64,000 bases of DNA, taken from positions 124,001-188,000 of the forward strand of contig JBFWRU010000004.1 in the NCBI GenBank assembly GCA_050248735.1, given 5' to 3'. This document shows positions 1 to 8,983 of this stretch, in pieces. Source of the stretch: JACKFE01 sp050248735. Lineage in GTDB: Bacteria; Nitrospirota; Nitrospiria; Nitrospirales; UBA8639. The position numbers and the translations under genes were made by a program. The notes beneath the pieces are model-generated. The model searched no databases. It worked only from the letters and a program-made list of their open reading frames with translations, and had not been told where the DNA came from. The stretch's first letter is position 1, and the number at the start of each line of letters is the position of its first letter.

Positions 1-482
1 CCTTTTTTGAGGATACGGAAACGACCGGATTGGCAATCGACTAAGGGACAGTCGGTCTCACCGTTATTTTCAACAAACAGCAGGTCCCGATCATTCACCT
101 GAAATTGGGGGATATTCGAGGCTTCAAAAAACCGGCCATCCGATGTCTGCCCGCCTAAAAATCGCAGGGTGAGACTGGTCCCATTTGCAGAGCTTCCCTT
201 CAGGGTTTGATCAATTCGATAGGTGACATAGGTGTAGGGTAATGCACCCTCGGAATCAGTCATTCCATCACTGAGCCCATATTCAACCTTCTCCACAGTC
301 CCGGAATAAATCAGCTCGGCTTCGGTCACCCGTTGAGCCAATGACTTTTCCGATCCAGGTTCTATCATGGCCCCATTACTACAGCCAGGCTGTATCAGCC
401 CCAGGGCACAGCTCATCAAGCCTAGGAACAATGAAAGCTTCCAGGAATGGTTAACGACCTTCAGCCAAGTTTGAGGCTGCAT
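1..482 (-). CDS. Exported matrixin-partner-like protein, 3' end cut off by the window edge
   Basis: The gene runs off the left edge; about 160 codons are present. The start at 482 has a GAAGGG Shine-Dalgarno about 9 nt upstream; an in-frame ATG at 491 lies too close to it. The N-terminus is a hydrophobic export signal containing Cys in LMSC and in PGC contexts, so it may be a lipoprotein, although neither is a textbook lipobox. The body is clearly paralogous to the product of 1810-2952: both carry TLRFLGG, a DGR element, LFV followed by NGE, CPLVDC and then GRFR. I do not know a named domain for this family. It lies downstream of the metalloprotease gene at 655-1725 on the same strand, so the protease is flanked by two copies of this family. 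Function is unknown; binding or restraining the protease is only a guess from adjacency. Confidence 0.8.
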   Translation of the reverse strand, partial: MQPQTWLKVVNHSWKLSLFLGLMSCALGLIQPGCSNGAMIEPGSEKSLAQRVTEAELIYSGTVEKVEYGLSDGMTDSEGALPYTYVTYRIDQTLKGSSANGTSLTLRFLGGQTSDGRFFEASNIPQFQVNDRDLLFVENNGETDCPLVDCQSGRFRILKK

Positions 483-590
483 CGGCGGCATTCCCTTCTT
501 ATAGTTTTCAAGATTTGGGATCCCTTTATTGATAAAAAAAGTGTACTCCCAATTGCAAAGGCAGGTCTATGTTTCCTTCACATCTGACAC

Positions 591-627
591 AAGCGAGTGG
601 GTGGGATCCTGTCCCATCCACTCGCTT
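591..627 (-). terminator. Hairpin downstream of metalloprotease gene
   Basis: A 16-bp stem with one G-T pair (arms 591-606 and 612-627, loop of 5 nt) starts 28 nt after the stop of the 655-1725 gene. There is no clear U-tract, so it could be a Rho-assisted or mRNA-stabilising hairpin rather than a classic intrinsic terminator. Confidence 0.5.
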
Positions 628-654
628 CTCCAGCCCTAGTCGGATGACCAGAAA

Positions 655-1725
655 CTAATTGATCCGAATTCCCACATACGAGGAATTATTGGTCTCGTTG
701 CTTTCTGCAATGGCATTATCAGGGTCAATAATCGCTCCCAGATGATAATTGGCCCCGCTGGTTAAATCGTTAGGAATCGTCAGAGTGGTATTGCTCGTCG
801 TATATACCGTGTTGCGGCATACCGACACATTACCAGTGCCAATATGTCGATCCCAGGTCGTAATCAAATCATTGGTGGAAATGTAATATTTCACCGGCGT
901 GCTTTTGCAACCGGATCCTAAATTCTCATACGACATTTCCAACCGCACCTGTTGCCCTTTGTTGACCCGATAGCGTGGTTCACCTGCGTCATTAAAGGAT
1001 GGCAACAGGCTCCCTGAAGAGTTAAACACCCGCGTACGGGCATGCGTGCTGTACTCCCCGCTGAATCCCGTCCATCGCCAATGGGCAATGGCGACATCAT
1101 TGGTGACTCCGTCATTTCCATACAGATTGACAGCGCCATGACTCGCATCTTCTCCCGGATAGGCATACGCGGTCGATCCATTCGCATGCATATGTGTGCT
1201 ATCCGACCCCATCGCATTATAGGTATACGTCACATGTTTCAACCCGAGGGCATGGCCCAATTCATGGACTGCGACGGTTTGGAAGGAGCGTGAACCTCCA
1301 CCGTAGCCCGAGAGCGTCTTTTTGTTGTGCGTATAGTGGTAGGGCGTGGTATTTCTAAATACCACATCCGCTTCCACCAAATGCCCGGTCAGGCAGGTGT
1401 ACCAATAATACGCCACCGCCGGAGCGCTGAGACTGTTAGTCCACCAGATTTCGTTTTGGAAATTGCCCTTTCCGACACCCGGTTCGTTATAGCTCAACGT
1501 GAATTTAAACTTACTGGGATTTTGGTTCCAAAGCTGTATAGACTCGGTCAGAGCATTCCGCCAGGGACCGGAGGGAAACCCCGTCCCGGAGGCCCGCATC
1601 TGCACCGAATTGGACCCCCATTTCTGGGTGATACCGGCACATTTGATTTTCTCATACGAAAAACCAACAGCCGGATACAACAACGACATCAGTAGGGACA
1701 CCACTATGATATTTTTGGATTTCAT
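655..1725 (-). CDS. Secreted matrixin-like zinc metalloprotease with C-terminal CARDB domain
   Basis: This 356-residue exported protein has a signal peptide at residues 1-24. The zinc-binding motif HELGHALGLKH at residues 154-164 is the full HExxHxxGxxH of metzincins, and NAMGS a few residues later fits the Met-turn, pointing to peptidase family M10A (matrixin). From about residue 205 to the end there is a CARDB-type beta domain: it has spaced Cys residues and ends in the typical AESNETNN segment, and is probably an adhesion or substrate-binding module. The start at 1725 is preferred over an upstream ATG at 1743 because GGAGGA lies 4-5 nt before it and the signal peptide then begins correctly with MKSKN. 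It lies between two paralogous exported proteins on the same strand. It likely digests extracellular protein; the substrate cannot be read from the sequence. Confidence 0.9.
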   Translation of the reverse strand: MKSKNIIVVSLLMSLLYPAVGFSYEKIKCAGITQKWGSNSVQMRASGTGFPSGPWRNALTESIQLWNQNPSKFKFTLSYNEPGVGKGNFQNEIWWTNSLSAPAVAYYWYTCLTGHLVEADVVFRNTTPYHYTHNKKTLSGYGGGSRSFQTVAVHELGHALGLKHVTYTYNAMGSDSTHMHANGSTAYAYPGEDASHGAVNLYGNDGVTNDVAIAHWRWTGFSGEYSTHARTRVFNSSGSLLPSFNDAGEPRYRVNKGQQVRLEMSYENLGSGCKSTPVKYYISTNDLITTWDRHIGTGNVSVCRNTVYTTSNTTLTIPNDLTSGANYHLGAIIDPDNAIAESNETNNSSYVGIRIN

Positions 1726-1809
1726 CGCTTCCTCCATTAGCATGAGTCTGGATAATGTTGATCAACATGGGGTTTGTCATACCCATACCACCATCGGTCA
1801 GTGCCGACG

Positions 1810-2952
1810 TTAGGGCTGCACTTCCCTCGCTGGCCCTGTTCCATCTTCGGCGTCAAACAGCATATTGCCCTCAAGGGGCATCTCAGCCTCTGCCCCTTCC
1901 GCTCCTGGCTCAATACCGCGTGGAACGACCCGCAGCGGTCTTTGCAGTTTGAGGTTCGGGATGAGAGGTTTTTGGATTCCCATGTTCGGGTTGATCTGAA
2001 GATTCGGTTTCAACCCGCCTGGCGGACCTTCTTTCAACACCGGATTCATGGCATTTTTCATCAAAAATTCCGCTTCCTGTTTATCAAACTCATTCAAGGG
2101 GACTGCGTCCAATCGTTCAGGGGCCACATGCGCAATTGGAGCCTGAGGGGTGTGAGGGCGAAGCGGTAATGCCTGTCCCGGCTTGATACTGCGCACGGGT
2201 TTCAATGCTGCCAATTTTTCCGGTCTGATCCTGATTTTTTCCTGGGCCACACGTCCTTTGAACTTTTGAATGTTCAAATGTTCGCCTTGGATTCGCAACC
2301 CCTCACCCCTGTTGTATTGTCCTTTGCCTTTTTCCTCCCCTTCCGCCTCCTCGGGGTCCAATTCGAAATTAAAAGGCAGAGTGCCGATTTTATTATTCAT
2401 CACCTCAGGAAGATGATGTTGTTTGCCAAAGAAAATATTGCCCTGAGGGGTCTGACGCACTTCATGTCCATCATTCGTAAACATTTGATTGTTGATCACA
2501 CGAAAACGTCCCTTGTCACAATCCACCAAGGGACATTCGGATTCTCCATTATCCTGGACAAAGAGCATGACCCGCTCGCCTTCATCAAACAACGGCGCGT
2601 TGGACACCACGAGAATACGGCCATCCTTCGCCGGTCCACCAAGAAAACGAAGTGTAACGGTCTTGCCCTCGCTCGATTGCCCCTTTTCAACATCTTCCAT
2701 TTGGAAAGTCACAAAGGTTTGCGGCAATTCAGCATCTTCCGATTCCGTCCCTCGGGCCATGCCATATTCAACCTTGGAAACGACGCCTTGAAATATCAGA
2801 TCGGCCTCCTCGGTCATCGTTCGCAGGCTTTTTCCCGGAACCTCATGGGCCTGAGCCGTGAGGCTGAATCCGGCTAATCCCAACCAGGTCAAGGCGGTTG
2901 CCATCCCCAGGGTGGCAACGGCTTTTTTCTTGTAAGAAGTCACTTCAGTCAT
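1810..2952 (-). CDS. Exported protein of matrixin-partner family with Pro/Leu-rich tail
   Basis: This is a 380-residue protein with an N-terminal membrane or signal segment (residues about 9-35, ending AQA). A folded-looking region (about 40-165) contains VEYGMA, TLRFLGG, a GERVMLFV strand, CPLVDC and GRFRV. A long low-complexity C-terminal half follows, rich in Pro, Gly, Leu and Lys with repeated NPNMG/IPNLKL-like strings and an acidic end. AAGGAG lies 8 nt before the ATG. The folded part is paralogous to the truncated protein at the left edge and resembles, more distantly, the 7094-7993 product. All three lie beside a matrixin-like gene. I recall, without being able to check, proteins of this pattern next to bacterial matrixins elsewhere. 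A role as partner, inhibitor or cell-surface anchor of the protease is inference. Confidence 0.8.
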   Translation of the reverse strand: MTEVTSYKKKAVATLGMATALTWLGLAGFSLTAQAHEVPGKSLRTMTEEADLIFQGVVSKVEYGMARGTESEDAELPQTFVTFQMEDVEKGQSSEGKTVTLRFLGGPAKDGRILVVSNAPLFDEGERVMLFVQDNGESECPLVDCDKGRFRVINNQMFTNDGHEVRQTPQGNIFFGKQHHLPEVMNNKIGTLPFNFELDPEEAEGEEKGKGQYNRGEGLRIQGEHLNIQKFKGRVAQEKIRIRPEKLAALKPVRSIKPGQALPLRPHTPQAPIAHVAPERLDAVPLNEFDKQEAEFLMKNAMNPVLKEGPPGGLKPNLQINPNMGIQKPLIPNLKLQRPLRVVPRGIEPGAEGAEAEMPLEGNMLFDAEDGTGPAREVQP

Positions 2953-3664
2953 GTTGATACTCCTTCATCCTGAAAATTGAACAAAAAGGTTTGTCTATGG
3001 AATCCGACTCATTTCGAAAAGAAAAGTCAGCAACAAACCTACTCCCTCAATGTGAGAGAAAGACCCTTGGCCTAGTGCTCGGTGGCAGAAAACTGGAGGA
3101 CCGCGGGATTGTGAATGGTTGAGATCGTCCGGATTGATAGTTAAAGAAATCATGAGAGATCATCCCACCGTAAGCGATTCTCCCGGAAATAAACGAGAAA
3201 TGTGCAAAAGCGAATTCATGCTCATGAATCATTTGTCGTTCTTCCTGCGGCAATGGTTCAAAAAAAAATTGGCCTTCCGTGAAAAGTAATTGAAGGGCGG
3301 TACATCAATATTCATGCCAATGGAAAATCCAGCAAAACAGTAAAACGGCTGAGGATTTTGAAGATTGCGGAACGGAGGAAGGGGACTCAAAAGATACAAG
3401 TGGTATCCAATGGGATACTTCTCCGACTCACACAGTAGGAAGATATCGGTGCCTTACAACAACTCATCTGCTTTCCAATGCGACTCTCAGAATCTGTACA
3501 CCCGACATGAATGGACCGAGGGTTCAAATTTGTCATTACTTACGTACCTTCCTTCTCCTGTATCAGGCTGCTAAAGTCGCTCATCCGAATCTTTAGATTG
3601 ACCATACACAATGTCGTCTCAAGGCAGGGCATATTGGCCAGATTCCGGAAATCGCGAGTAACCC
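2953..3664. other. Intergenic, no supported gene
   Basis: These 712 bases separate divergent genes. Short open frames here lack a Shine-Dalgarno and any recognisable protein pattern. The stretch must hold promoters for both flanking genes, but I cannot point to a convincing -10/-35 pair. Confidence 0.5.
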
Positions 3665-5392
3665 GTGACTCCGTTGACTCTTTCAACTATACAGCCTCTG
3701 GTCCGTAGTCTCGTCATCGGATCGATCCTCATGGTCACGGTTGGTGTCGTAACCTGGCCATTGATTCTTCATCTGAATTATGACCTGCCGGTTGGGACGG
3801 AACAGGAAGTGACCGTTCCGCTCTTTAATACCTGGACACTTTGGTGGGTGCAGGATCGGGCGTCACAGGGATTTGAAAACTTTTGGCAGGCTCCCATTTT
3901 TTTTCCCAGCGAAGGCTCATTTACCTTTTCCGAACCGCAACCATTGACAGGCCTTCTGGCTTCGTTCTTCTGGAACCTGGCTGACTCGCCGCTTGCGGCT
4001 TACAATTTCGCCCTTCTGACTTGTTTATTTCTGAACGGGGTGTTTGCCTATCGCCTGGGTCGAGCCTTACAGATTCCTTCGATTCCCGCCCTCGTTGGCG
4101 GCATACTCATGATCGGCCTTCCCATCACTCAAAAACTGTTGGGAGTCCTTCCTCTCATTCCGATCTTCGGCATCCTCTGGGCATTGGAAGGATTCATTCG
4201 ATTCGGACGAGACGGCGGATCCATGCCCATGGCGATGTGGGCCGGAACCGGACTCCTGGTCCAACTCTTCACTTCCCAACAACTCACACTGCTCTTTGGT
4301 CTCTTTGCGTTACCGGCCGGACTGCTGGCGCTTTCCCAAAGAGGATTCGCTCCCATCGCCGCTCTCAAATTGGGAAGCGTGGGACTGGTCGTTATGCTTC
4401 TGACCGTTTGGTATGCCTGGTATCCGATACAGGTGCATCAGACCATGGGTCTCACCCGCCCGGACAGTCTGGTTAAAAATTTATCGGCCCACCTCTCGGA
4501 TTATTTTTCAAAACCCTTGTCCTCCTCCATCTCGTTTCCGCCCCGCGAAGACATTCACACCGATACAGGGGGGTTGTTTCCGGGTTTCATGATGATAATA
4601 CTGGCGACTTGGGGCACAGCAGTTGGATTACAACGACGGGAGTCTCGCGCATGGACCTGGTATTTTCTCGGCACAGCCGGCTGTGCATGGCTCCTCTCTT
4701 TGGGCATCCACTCTCCTCTGGATGAAGGAAAACTTTTCATTTTTTTACGAGACTGGATTCCAGGATTTCATGAATTGCGCAGCCCGTTCCGGTTTGCCAT
4801 TCTGGTACAGATGTCTCTCATCGTTCTCGGCCTTCATGGCCTGGCCTTCATGAATCATCGGCCTTGGACTTCCAAAATCCTGTTCGCGGTCAGCCTCGTG
4901 GGGCTAATTGCCTTTGCCGAAAATTTATCAGTTCCACAACCCCTCTCAAGTGGCCCTACATTCACGTCTCGACCCTGGGTGTCTTGGATGACTGCGCAGG
5001 AGAACCGCCACATCCTAGGACATATCCCCTTTCCCGATGGACTACACGTTTCCGATTATGAAATCGAAACCGAACGCATGCTGAACCAAATCATCCACCG
5101 CAAATCTCTGATTAATGGCTACTCCGGATATTTCCCTCCAGGATATGACCGGTTTCAGATGGACATGGCCAAGAATTTTCCTTCGCAATTCTTGATTTGT
5201 TTCCTAAGCAATGAATTGGGGACGGACACTCTGATCATCGACCTCCCATGGTATGAGAATCATCAGGAAAAAATCGCTTCGTTCAAGGAATTATCGAAGA
5301 TCGTCTATCACGACAAGGATGTGGTGATTTTCGAACTTTCGCGAACAGGTGCAACCTGTCGTCCGGAGGCAGGGCAAACGGATGGGTTGTAA
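3665..5392 (+). CDS. Multi-pass membrane protein, GT-C glycosyltransferase-like
   Basis: A 575-residue integral membrane protein with about ten hydrophobic segments spread over residues 10-430 and a soluble C-terminal tail of about 145 residues. The first large loop (residues about 38-95) carries FNTWTLWWVQDR, PIFFPSEGSF and a nearby EPQP, a layout seen in uncharacterised GT-C-fold proteins that use polyprenyl-phosphate sugars. A second loop has GFHELRSPFRF, another pattern common in this group. I do not see a clear catalytic D-D/E motif, so enzymatic activity is inferred. The start is GTG at 3665 with no strong Shine-Dalgarno; TTG at 3674 is an alternative. A family 2 polyprenyl-phosphate glycosyltransferase lies nearby at 8222-8983 on the other strand and could supply its lipid-linked sugar. 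Confidence 0.7.
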   Translation: MTPLTLSTIQPLVRSLVIGSILMVTVGVVTWPLILHLNYDLPVGTEQEVTVPLFNTWTLWWVQDRASQGFENFWQAPIFFPSEGSFTFSEPQPLTGLLASFFWNLADSPLAAYNFALLTCLFLNGVFAYRLGRALQIPSIPALVGGILMIGLPITQKLLGVLPLIPIFGILWALEGFIRFGRDGGSMPMAMWAGTGLLVQLFTSQQLTLLFGLFALPAGLLALSQRGFAPIAALKLGSVGLVVMLLTVWYAWYPIQVHQTMGLTRPDSLVKNLSAHLSDYFSKPLSSSISFPPREDIHTDTGGLFPGFMMIILATWGTAVGLQRRESRAWTWYFLGTAGCAWLLSLGIHSPLDEGKLFIFLRDWIPGFHELRSPFRFAILVQMSLIVLGLHGLAFMNHRPWTSKILFAVSLVGLIAFAENLSVPQPLSSGPTFTSRPWVSWMTAQENRHILGHIPFPDGLHVSDYEIETERMLNQIIHRKSLINGYSGYFPPGYDRFQMDMAKNFPSQFLICFLSNELGTDTLIIDLPWYENHQEKIASFKELSKIVYHDKDVVIFELSRTGATCRPEAGQTDGL

Positions 5393-5859
5393 GGCCATTT
5401 GATATCGCCAAGGAGTAAAAATGGCATCCCCTCCCTCACACACCATCGATTATTTCCAATCCTTCTTATCCCTGAGCTTGTTAGGAAATTCGCACTTCGG
5501 TTGGAGACACTATTTTCATTCGACGACATTCACAGTCGGATCCAATTCTCGTTCGGTTCGGGAATCAACTGGTGACCGTTCATCAAGGACTAATTGGCAC
5601 AAACCTTATACACCCTCCTCAATACCCTGAATAATTTTTCGCTGATTGCACAGAGTCCGGGTGCTCTAACTTACTGAAATTTGTGATGTATTTTATTTTG
5701 AACCTTTTCGCTGGCCCTTACGACACACAAATGAATTGAAGAGACTAATCAGACACCTATTGAATTAAGTCAATAAATTAAATCCTTCCTTTCATTGCTT
5801 TTTTGGGGAAGTTCACTACAATGCCAATTTCTGGGTTTTCTCAAGCATAGGAATCTTTC
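5393..5859. other. Intergenic, AT-rich towards its 3' end
   Basis: No supported gene. The last 120 bases are AT-rich (for example AATTAAGTCAATAAATTAAA near 5763-5782) and probably contain the promoter of the lipoprotein gene at 5860, but no exact elements can be assigned. Confidence 0.45.
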
Positions 5860-6417
5860 ATGCATAAACTGAGCAGCAGTGGAGCAATGATGGATGTCGC
5901 TTCTCGCTCGACCGTGCCATACAAGTCTCCAATTGGTTGTACCCGCTTTCATGACCGATTGGGGTTGGCATGGGTATTCGGCTTATACGGGGCATTGTTT
6001 CTCCTGCTTTCATTCGGAGGATGCAACGGCTCAGACACTTCCGTGGTTTCTCATGGGGGACCGGTACGGGATCATGTGAGTTTGGTGGATACGCTGAGAA
6101 AGCAAGGATTGGAGGTCGAACCTGCCGGAGTGATTTCTCAACCGTTTTTCTCTGTACCCGGGCAGGCACTCCGGATAGGAAACCAGGACATTCAGGTTTT
6201 TGAATTTGAGGATGCTCCTGCTCGGAAATCTCAAGAACAAGTCATTTCTCCTGATGGAATGTCCATCGGGCAAACTGCAGTCCAATGGATCAAACCACCT
6301 CATTTTTTCTCAGGGGGAAAAATTATTGTACTATATGTAGGTTCAGACGAAACTCTACTTGGCCAGTTGGAGAAGGCTATGGGGAAACAGGTCGCAGGGG
6401 AGGTCCCCAAGGCATGA
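5860..6417 (+). CDS. Conserved hypothetical lipoprotein (VQVFE-type family)
   Basis: A 185-residue protein. After a long basic N-terminal part a hydrophobic stretch (about 38-52) ends in SFGGC, a plausible lipobox. The mature part follows a pattern I know from conserved hypothetical proteins in Chloroflexota and Nitrospirota: LRKQGLEVEPAG, QPFFSVPGQ, IQVFEFEDA, then SPDGMSIG and PPHFFSGGKIIVLYVG. It probably folds into a small alpha/beta domain; no catalytic residues are apparent and the role is unknown. AGGAA lies 6 nt before the ATG. It precedes the protease-like gene at 6502 by 84 bases on the same strand, so the three genes 5860, 6502 and 7094 may share transcription up to the terminator at 8026. 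Confidence 0.8.
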   Translation: MHKLSSSGAMMDVASRSTVPYKSPIGCTRFHDRLGLAWVFGLYGALFLLLSFGGCNGSDTSVVSHGGPVRDHVSLVDTLRKQGLEVEPAGVISQPFFSVPGQALRIGNQDIQVFEFEDAPARKSQEQVISPDGMSIGQTAVQWIKPPHFFSGGKIIVLYVGSDETLLGQLEKAMGKQVAGEVPKA

Positions 6418-6501
6418 CCAAGTATTCCACGGTGCGGAATTTTTGACATTCAATCCAAACCCGGATTGGAATCACTGTTCATTTAACCAGGGAGGTTGCA
6501 C

Positions 6502-7029
6502 ATGAAAGGAAAAATCCTGACAGGATTTCTCACTTTGGTCGCTCTCGGCCTATTAGCCCTGAACGTCCAGGTCAGTAATGCGCACAAATGGGGCAATTGG
6601 CATTGGGACAAAAAAACCATCAATATGTGGGTCTATGGAAGCAAGCAGGCTGAATCCAAGGCCGCTATCAAAGATTGGGATGATCACACTCAATTATCGC
6701 TTCCGTTAAAGTCTTCGCATACGGATGTCAGCGTGTTCGGGGCAAATGCCGGCAATACCGGATGGGCTGGCCTGGCCTCGATCAAGGAATATAGTTTCGA
6801 CTGGTGGCACAAATGGTGTTGGTGCAAAATTAAGCATGCCCATGCACAATTTAATACCTATTACAATTATTCGAGTGCCAGCGTTCAAGGCGTCCAATGC
6901 CAGGAAGTCGGTCATACCTTCGGCTTAGACCATAGCAATACCAACGGCTGCATGGCGAAAGGCTATTACAGCCCGAGCAGTAATTACAGCAACAGTCATA
7001 ACTGGTCGGATATTAATTCCATGTATTAG
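6502..7029 (+). CDS. Secreted matrixin-like protein with QExxH variant zinc site
   Basis: A 175-residue exported protein with a signal peptide (about 1-27). Its core has the metzincin-type helix CQEVGHTFGLDH: residues 134-144 read Q-E-V-G-H-T-F-G-L-D-H, so the second and third histidines and the Glu are present but the first His is Gln. Three Cys lie near KWCWCK, and MAKGYY follows the motif in the Met-turn position. I believe uncharacterised bacterial relatives share the QExGH form, so this may be a lineage feature rather than a lesion; zinc binding and activity are uncertain. The ATG at 6502 has GGAGG 6 nt upstream; a TTG at 6496 lies next to that site and is not used. It is followed by the matrixin-partner-like gene at 7094, mirroring the arrangement at 655-2952. 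Confidence 0.82.
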   Translation: MKGKILTGFLTLVALGLLALNVQVSNAHKWGNWHWDKKTINMWVYGSKQAESKAAIKDWDDHTQLSLPLKSSHTDVSVFGANAGNTGWAGLASIKEYSFDWWHKWCWCKIKHAHAQFNTYYNYSSASVQGVQCQEVGHTFGLDHSNTNGCMAKGYYSPSSNYSNSHNWSDINSMY

Positions 7030-7093
7030 CCATACCCGTGGTACTCCTTATTGATTGAAACAGCGATTAAAAAACTTGCAAAGGAGATTCTCC

Positions 7094-7993
7094 ATGAACC
7101 CGAAAATATGCAACCAGTTTCTTCAAGGAGCCATTGCCGTCTTGTGTGTGGCCTTCGCCGGACAGGTCGGATATCAATATTGGTTTAACAAGCCCGATCC
7201 CGTCTTGATGGCAGCGTGGGCCTTTGAACCCCGGAATCTCGCCGAGGCCAAGGGGCTAGCCAAGGAAATCGTGGAAGCCCAGGTCATGAGCATTGAACGG
7301 GCCGATGACCTGGTCATTCCGGCACCGGGAGAACCTGGTAATGTGGAACGGATTGCAATTGAGGTTGTCAATATGAAAGTAAAGGGCGCGATGAAGGGCC
7401 AACCGGGACAGCAAGTTCAGGTCTTTCGAACCGCAGGTATTCCGGTATCCAGACAGGATATGCCGAGCATGAAGGAGGCACCTCCCAAACCAAAAGGAGC
7501 ATCTGATCCGCCGAGTAGACCAACACCATTCATGGAAAACACTATCAATATTCATGACGATCAGGCCTACAAAGTCGGCGAAGACTATGTCATGTTCCTT
7601 CGCGACGGGCCACAGGTCAGAGTGAAGGGACGTCAGATAGCCACCAAAACCCTATTAAATCCGAGTACCCGTTTTCGCGTTGAAAACGACAATCGGATTA
7701 CCCCCACCATACCTGACGGACTGGGACAACCCTTCAAAGGGAATGCCTTGCAACAATTCAAGGCCACCATTCAGGAAGTCAAGGAAATAGGTCCCATACC
7801 AGGAAAAATTCCTGGTCAACTGATTCTTCCAAAGCTTCAGATTAAACCAGGAATGCTTCAAGGCCGACCCGGAAACCTCCCGGGTCTCGTTCGTCCGCGT
7901 GGCATAGAAGGCGAAGCGGCTCCAGAGGGTATGGAGGAAGGACTGGGAGAAATGGAAGTCCCCACCGAGGGGGAGGCTCCAGAGCTTCAATAA
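7094..7993 (+). CDS. Exported matrixin-partner-like protein with Pro/Gly-rich tail
   Basis: A 299-residue protein with an N-terminal hydrophobic anchor or signal (about 8-28). A folded region (about 45-190) holds AKEIVEAQVMSIER, KVKGAMKG, a VGEDYVMFL strand and RFRVEND. It follows the same strand order as the 1810-2952 protein, though it lacks the CPLVDC site. The tail (about 220-299) is Pro/Gly/Leu-rich and ends very acidic, again like that protein. The ATG at 7094 follows AAGGAG by 7 nt; a frame start at 7055 lacks such a site. It sits 64 bases after the QExxH matrixin-like gene and is closed by a strong terminator at 8026. A protease-partner role is inferred from repeated co-location only. 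Confidence 0.78.
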   Translation: MNPKICNQFLQGAIAVLCVAFAGQVGYQYWFNKPDPVLMAAWAFEPRNLAEAKGLAKEIVEAQVMSIERADDLVIPAPGEPGNVERIAIEVVNMKVKGAMKGQPGQQVQVFRTAGIPVSRQDMPSMKEAPPKPKGASDPPSRPTPFMENTINIHDDQAYKVGEDYVMFLRDGPQVRVKGRQIATKTLLNPSTRFRVENDNRITPTIPDGLGQPFKGNALQQFKATIQEVKEIGPIPGKIPGQLILPKLQIKPGMLQGRPGNLPGLVRPRGIEGEAAPEGMEEGLGEMEVPTEGEAPELQ

Positions 7994-8025
7994 ACTTTCC
8001 ACTGAGTTTTTCTACTGCAACATAA

Positions 8026-8067
8026 CCCCCGGGAGGTGACGGTCACCCTCCGGGGGTTTCCTTTTTT
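8026..8067 (+). terminator. Rho-independent terminator
   Basis: GC-rich arms 8026-8040 and 8041-8056, almost perfectly complementary (CCCCCGG with CCGGGGG and GTGAC with GTCAC), are followed by a T-rich run at 8057-8067. It lies 32 nt after the stop of the 7094-7993 gene and should end that transcript. Confidence 0.85.
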
Positions 8068-8221
8068 TGACTTGATTTAGGGCATGGTGGAAGTTTCCAT
8101 ATGCTGCACGCCTGCCAAGACAGTGGAGGACAGACCAGGTTGCCGATCAGAGTGGCTTATGAAAAATGTCTATGGTGGTCAAATCAGGAAGGACAAAACA
8201 GGAGACTTTTGTGAAAGAGCG

Positions 8222-8983
8222 TCAAGCAGGGTTCCGATATCTCAGTGTGCATTGAAGAGCCTTAATGCCATCCAACCACCGAATTTTTTTGCCTTCAGCC
8301 TTGGTGCGCGGAACATAACGAATCGGAACCTCACGCACCCGCCATTTGCCATGAGCGATTTTTGCGGTGAGTTCAATCTCCAATTCAAAACCTGATTCCT
8401 GTAACGGCATGCCCTCCAGCACCTTACGATGGAAGACTTTATACCCCGTCCATACATCAGTGAGGGTAAAGCCTGTCAGGGCGTTGACCAAAGCCGTCAC
8501 GACTTTATTGCCCAGGTAGGCGAACATTGGCCAAGCGGTAGGTGGTTGCCCCAAAAACCGAGAGCCATACACTACGTCCGCTTGATGGTTTAGAAGGGGC
8601 TCAAGCAGACGGTGATAATCCTGCGGGTCATATTCCAGATCCGCGTCCTGCACCAATACAATATCACCTTTTGCCTCTTTGAAGCCTCGACGCAGAGCTG
8701 CCCCTTTTCCGGTATTTCGTGGTTGATACAACACCCTCACCTGTGATGAATGGCGGGTGGTTCCGAAGATGGCAATCTTTGCCTGTTGGGACCCCGCTGA
8801 AGGCGTGCTGAATCGTTTCTGTAACCAGGTTCGGGTTCCATCGGTTGATCCGTCATCCACGATGATCAGTTCTTTTTGAATCGGCACATTCAATACCCGA
8901 TCTACAATTCGCTCAATCGTGTCCCTCTCGTTAAATACCGGCATCACGACGCTGACTAAATAGGAACCCTCGCAAATAGGCAT
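8222..8983 (-). CDS. Family 2 glycosyltransferase, polyprenyl-phosphate sugar synthase type
   Basis: This 253-residue enzyme transfers a hexose from a nucleotide sugar to polyprenyl phosphate or a related acceptor on the cytoplasmic face of the membrane. It has the GT-A nucleotide-binding start VVMPVFNERDTI, then IIVDDGSTDGT, NTGKGAALRRGF, the metal-binding QDADLEYDP and GSRFLG. The later segment TDVWTGYKVF and the ending EVPIRYVPRTKAEGKKI are typical of dolichyl-phosphate mannose/glucose synthase-like members. The length is right for the soluble catalytic domain, and there is no C-terminal membrane anchor. The ribosome-binding site is weak, so the exact start is less certain. It stands alone on its strand; the GT-C-like membrane protein at 3665 is a possible downstream user of its product. 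Confidence 0.88.
   Translation of the reverse strand: MPICEGSYLVSVVMPVFNERDTIERIVDRVLNVPIQKELIIVDDGSTDGTRTWLQKRFSTPSAGSQQAKIAIFGTTRHSSQVRVLYQPRNTGKGAALRRGFKEAKGDIVLVQDADLEYDPQDYHRLLEPLLNHQADVVYGSRFLGQPPTAWPMFAYLGNKVVTALVNALTGFTLTDVWTGYKVFHRKVLEGMPLQESGFELEIELTAKIAHGKWRVREVPIRYVPRTKAEGKKIRWLDGIKALQCTLRYRNPA

Noticed and set aside
2266..2877. Open frame of 203 codons on + strand
   Set aside because: It lies antisense inside the 1810-2952 gene, has no ribosome-binding site and no protein-like pattern.
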